A program made the position numbers and the translations under genes. From an uncultured Lachnospiraceae bacterium (lineage in GTDB: Bacteria; Bacillota; Clostridia; Lachnospirales; Lachnospiraceae): DNA of 64,000 nt. The notes under the pieces were generated by a model, which saw only the letters and a program-made list of their open reading frames with translations, was not told the DNA's origin and made no database searches. The stretch is taken from positions 70,670-134,669 of the forward strand of contig CAMEOT010000003.1 in NCBI GenBank assembly GCA_945929965.1, in the 5' to 3' direction. Of the stretch, positions 61,209 through 64,000 are shown in pieces; positions within the stretch are counted from its first letter, which is position 1, and each line of letters starts with the position of its first letter.

Positions 61209-63611
61209 TTATTTCACAGCTTCCATAAAGTAAATCCGGGAGGAAAAATCCGGGAACAGTCGGGTGTCGGAATTATATCCAGTTCCGGCAAAAGCGGGCT
61301 TCAGTGCGATTCCTGCACGCATCAGGGTATCTCCGTAAGCAGTCAGGTCTTCTTTTTCACCATCCATATTCACGAATCGCGAAAGAATCTCTTGTAATGC
61401 AGATCCCTGCTTGATATGAACCGGAGAAACGGTGTTCACAAGGTCTCCGAAATCTTTCAGATTGTACTTGATATTCCTGCCGTAGAAATGATATTTCACA
61501 TCCGGAAGTAACCCCACCGGTCGATAACAGTCATGGGACTGGTTCGGAACTGCCAGGCACCGGAAGAACAGCCCCACTGCTCTTCTGCCATCCGGGGACA
61601 CGCAGGTCCAGGATAAGGTTTCCGAGTCGGAATCCTCGTTTTCTGTTCCACGGTAAAAGGTTCCAAACTGGAAAACATCCCGCCATTTTTTATAAAGTGT
61701 AATCTGTTCCCGGATTGCGTTGAGATCACTTCCGGACAGATCCTTTAAATTGCATTCATATCCTAAGACGCCGAAGGAAGCTACCTGAAAACGGGTTTCA
61801 AGGGGCGTGATTCTTAAGGTCTGATGATTTGGACAGGATGATACATGTGCTGTAAATACCGATAAGGGATATCCATAGCTGTAACTGTTCTGAATCCCGG
61901 TACGGCACAGTGCGTCAGTATTATCGCTTGCCCAGATCTGCGGGAAATAACTTAATATTCCCAGATCAAAACGATTTCCACCTGAACTGCAGCCTTCAAA
62001 CAAAATTTCAGGGAAACGTGTGGTCAGCTCATCCATAATGTGATACAGCCCCAGTACATAACGATGTGCCGTCTCTCCCTGTTTCGCAGCCGGCAGATAA
62101 GGGGAATAAATATCACTGAAATTACGGTTCATATCCCACTTTACATAACGGATGTCTCCGGAGGAAAATACCTTCGTCATGGAATCTATTACATATTGCT
62201 GTACTTCGGGATTGCACAGATCCAAGAGGCGCTGATTACGTCCCTCGGAGTGGGGATGTCCCGGAATCATCATTGCCCAGTCGGGATGCTCTTGATAGAG
62301 ACGGCTGTTCTCACTGATCATCTCCGGCTCTACCCAGAGACCGAAATCCATCCCCAGGGCTTTGATTTTTTTACTGAGGGAAGCAATTCCTCCGGGCAGC
62401 TTCTTCGGATCCGGTTCCCAGTCTCCCAGGGAGGAAGTATCGTCATTCCGCCCGGAAAACCACCCGTCATCCATGACGAACAGTTCGATGCCGACATCTG
62501 CTCCCGCTTTTGCCAGCTGTACAAGCTTTCTCTCATCAATCTTAAAATAACATGCTTCCCAGCTGTTTAACAGAACCGGACGAGGTCTTCTCTTCCACAC
62601 TCCCCGCACAATATGCTCTCTAATAAAGGAATGTAACTGTCGGCTGAGTCCGCCATACCCCTTCGAAGAATAGCTTAAAACAGCCTCTGGTGTATCAAAA
62701 TGCGTTTCCGGAGTCAACTCCCGGGAAAAGCTCTGTGGATTGATCCCGCTTACAAAGCGCAGTTTTCCATAAGAGTCTTTCTCAAGGGCTTCATAATGAT
62801 TTCCACTGTAGATCAGATTACAGCCGATACAGGAGTCAAAAGTCTCACAGGTGTTCTTATGTCCCAGGATCATAAAAGGATTCGAGCGGTTCGAAGAGGT
62901 TCCCGTATAAGACGCATTTATAAATTTGCCGGAACGTAAGGAAATCTGTTCTCTGTGCATCTCTCTTGCCCAGGCACCGCTGAAATGAGTGATCACGGAA
63001 TAATCCTCTGTCAGATCTAACTGTGCACTGAGACATCGCTCCAAGGTGACAGATGTGTCACTGTGATTGATCAACCGTGCGCTTCTGGTAATGACATCAC
63101 ATTCTTCGAATACGGTATAAAACAGCTGCAACTCCAAATGATTCGTAACATCCTGCAAAACAATCTGAAGGCATTCCGCGGAATCAGTTCCCACTTCCGA
63201 ATAGCTGTGAGGAAGTCCGGAATCCTGCAGGCACTGCTCTCTTTCCTTTAAAGTAATAATTTCATAGGAATCAAAAGTAAAGTCAGAGGTGACACTTCCG
63301 TCGGCAAATCTGACTTCCAGAAAAGGTTCTCTGATATCTCCCTTTCCCAACGTACCAACCTCCAAGCAGACATCTTCCATGGAGATCTGCGGATGTTCCC
63401 TGTCGTAGGTACAGGTGTTGCCCGGAGCGAAGGCTCTCTGTATGACAAGGGGCGCACAGGAGGAAGGATCCTGTGAATCCACAGTGATCCGCTCCCCGTA
63501 ATACAGATGTTCTAAATGTCCGGTATTCATGACACGTATTCCGTAGGTTGTGTGGGCTGTTTGTAAAAAGAACCATGGTCTTGTATCGGAATCTTTTACA
63601 ATCTGAATCAT
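61209..63611 (-). CDS. Alpha-galactosidase (GH36)
   Basis: 800 residues, near or a little above the usual length of clostridial/bacillar GH36 enzymes: an N-terminal beta-sandwich, a TIM barrel with DDGWFSGRNDDTSSLGDWEP, the nucleophile Asp493 in VKWDMNR and the acid/base Asp563 in ASDNTD (70 residues apart, as in characterised GH36 enzymes), and a C-terminal beta domain. No signal peptide, so it acts on raffinose, melibiose or similar sugars after import. AGGAGG site 8 bases upstream; 3 bases after the symporter stop, so the two form an operon. Confidence 0.95.
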   Translation of the reverse strand: MIQIVKDSDTRPWFFLQTAHTTYGIRVMNTGHLEHLYYGERITVDSQDPSSCAPLVIQRAFAPGNTCTYDREHPQISMEDVCLEVGTLGKGDIREPFLEVRFADGSVTSDFTFDSYEIITLKEREQCLQDSGLPHSYSEVGTDSAECLQIVLQDVTNHLELQLFYTVFEECDVITRSARLINHSDTSVTLERCLSAQLDLTEDYSVITHFSGAWAREMHREQISLRSGKFINASYTGTSSNRSNPFMILGHKNTCETFDSCIGCNLIYSGNHYEALEKDSYGKLRFVSGINPQSFSRELTPETHFDTPEAVLSYSSKGYGGLSRQLHSFIREHIVRGVWKRRPRPVLLNSWEACYFKIDERKLVQLAKAGADVGIELFVMDDGWFSGRNDDTSSLGDWEPDPKKLPGGIASLSKKIKALGMDFGLWVEPEMISENSRLYQEHPDWAMMIPGHPHSEGRNQRLLDLCNPEVQQYVIDSMTKVFSSGDIRYVKWDMNRNFSDIYSPYLPAAKQGETAHRYVLGLYHIMDELTTRFPEILFEGCSSGGNRFDLGILSYFPQIWASDNTDALCRTGIQNSYSYGYPLSVFTAHVSSCPNHQTLRITPLETRFQVASFGVLGYECNLKDLSGSDLNAIREQITLYKKWRDVFQFGTFYRGTENEDSDSETLSWTCVSPDGRRAVGLFFRCLAVPNQSHDCYRPVGLLPDVKYHFYGRNIKYNLKDFGDLVNTVSPVHIKQGSALQEILSRFVNMDGEKEDLTAYGDTLMRAGIALKPAFAGTGYNSDTRLFPDFSSRIYFMEAVK

Positions 63612-63614
63612 GCT

Positions 63615-64000
63615 TTAAGCCTCCTGAATCTCTTTTAATCGTTCCTCGGTCAACTGATACTTCTTATGAAAGAAAATGACACCGATGACAAGGAGCAGAA
63701 TGGGGAACAGTGTCATCGTCATACGAAGTCCAACCACAGAGCTTCCGGAAGCTCCTGCAGTTGCCGCAGCATCGCTGGTATCAGAGCTTAAGTTGCAGAG
63801 GTTCAGGCACAGGGATGCCACTAACGCAGCAATACCGGAAGCCAGTTTTACCACAAAGGTCTGCATGGAGAAAATGACACTCTCGTCTCGGCGATGATTT
63901 TTCCATTGACCGTAATCTACGGTATTGGCTAAAAATACGGTAGTCAGTACTGTCAGCATACCATTGGCGGCAAAGATCAGGAAGCCGGGAATGAACAGTA
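63615..64000 (-). CDS. GPH-family sugar:cation symporter, C-terminal part
   Basis: The frame is open to the window edge, so only the last 128 or so residues are visible (about three membrane segments). NTVDYGQWKNHRRDESVIFSMQTFVVKLASGIA is the characteristic GPH (MelB/XynB-like) stretch with the conserved DYGQWKxG-type loop. The last codons carry the ribosome binding site of the alpha-galactosidase gene. Likely importer of the alpha-galactoside cleaved by that enzyme. Confidence 0.9.
   Translation of the reverse strand, partial: LFIPGFLIFAANGMLTVLTTVFLANTVDYGQWKNHRRDESVIFSMQTFVVKLASGIAALVASLCLNLCNLSSDTSDAAATAGASGSSVVGLRMTMTLFPILLLVIGVIFFHKKYQLTEERLKEIQEA

Noticed and set aside
61125..61397. 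90-codon plus-strand ORF
   Set aside because: Overlaps the alpha-galactosidase end and the XRE remnant on the other strand; the translation has no family features.
62040..62570. 176-codon plus-strand ORF opposite the alpha-galactosidase gene
   Set aside because: Antisense shadow of a strongly supported GH36 gene, without recognisable motifs.
1..64000. CRISPR arrays, rRNA, tRNA genes, intact insertion sequences or prophage
   Set aside because: No spaced repeat arrays, no cloverleaf or rRNA-like segments, and no transposase or phage structural gene were seen on either strand.

Overview
The window looks like core chromosome of an anaerobic, spore-forming Firmicute, most likely a Lachnospiraceae (Clostridia). 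The signs are an Rnf B subunit, a cotJ spore-coat operon, a GAACnnnnGTTC-type SOS region with lexA facing a yneA-like gene, an L27 gene with the Prp-cleaved leader beside prp, and a merged mreBCD-PBP2-minCDE-rodA cluster. The assignment rests on gene content and family knowledge, not on a search. I see no rRNA, tRNA or CRISPR array.

Layout. Bases 1-9.3 kb hold the end of rnfB, a GH25-like membrane-anchored protein, an AP2/HNH-like DNA-binding protein (minus strand), a SleB-type hydrolase, threonine synthase, cotJABC (minus) and a two-component system with an orphan membrane-anchored partner. From 9.3 to 24.8 kb are an alanine/glycine symporter, peptidase T, the miaB / mutS-mutL-miaA group split by a diguanylate cyclase and a SulP transporter, a PLP enzyme, a DUF4321 protein and radC. 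From 24.8 to 34.6 kb is the cell-shape and division cluster, ending with mgsA and a D,D-carboxypeptidase. From 34.6 to 43.1 kb come two orphan families, yggS, sepF, aroB, lspA, an RluD-type pseudouridine synthase, the two-subunit serine dehydratase and a cytidylate-kinase-like protein. From 43.1 to 47.5 kb is the ribosome-linked run rplU-prp-rpmA-obg-yhbY-nadD-yqeK-rsfS. From 47.9 to 52.9 kb is a complete branched-chain amino-acid ABC system (livJHMGF), followed by a second cytidylate-kinase-like gene. From 53.6 to 58.7 kb are lexA/yneA-like, a tyrosine recombinase, a TtcA-like enzyme, an AI-2E family permease and dtd.

At about 58.7-61.2 kb the sequence becomes clearly AT-rich. It carries a self-contained GntR/ABC-ATPase/ABC-permease operon with its own promoter-operator, flanked by gene debris: an eight-codon ORF with a good ribosome binding site, short direct repeats and a broken XRE-type HTH gene. 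I read this as an acquired, eroding accessory island. After it come a GH36 alpha-galactosidase and the end of its GPH-type sugar symporter (minus strand), an alpha-galactoside use operon that runs out of the window.

Many genes are tightly packed, with ATGA/TAATG overlaps that suggest translational coupling. Several good sigma-A-type promoters with 17-base spacers can be read directly. I found no clearly new multi-gene system. The best second-look items are the AP2-HNH-AP2 protein, the enlarged PBP2, the orphan ATP-binding-site and HlyD-like proteins beside yggS-sepF, two transcripts predicted to start on a hairpin, and the accessory island with its buried remnants.
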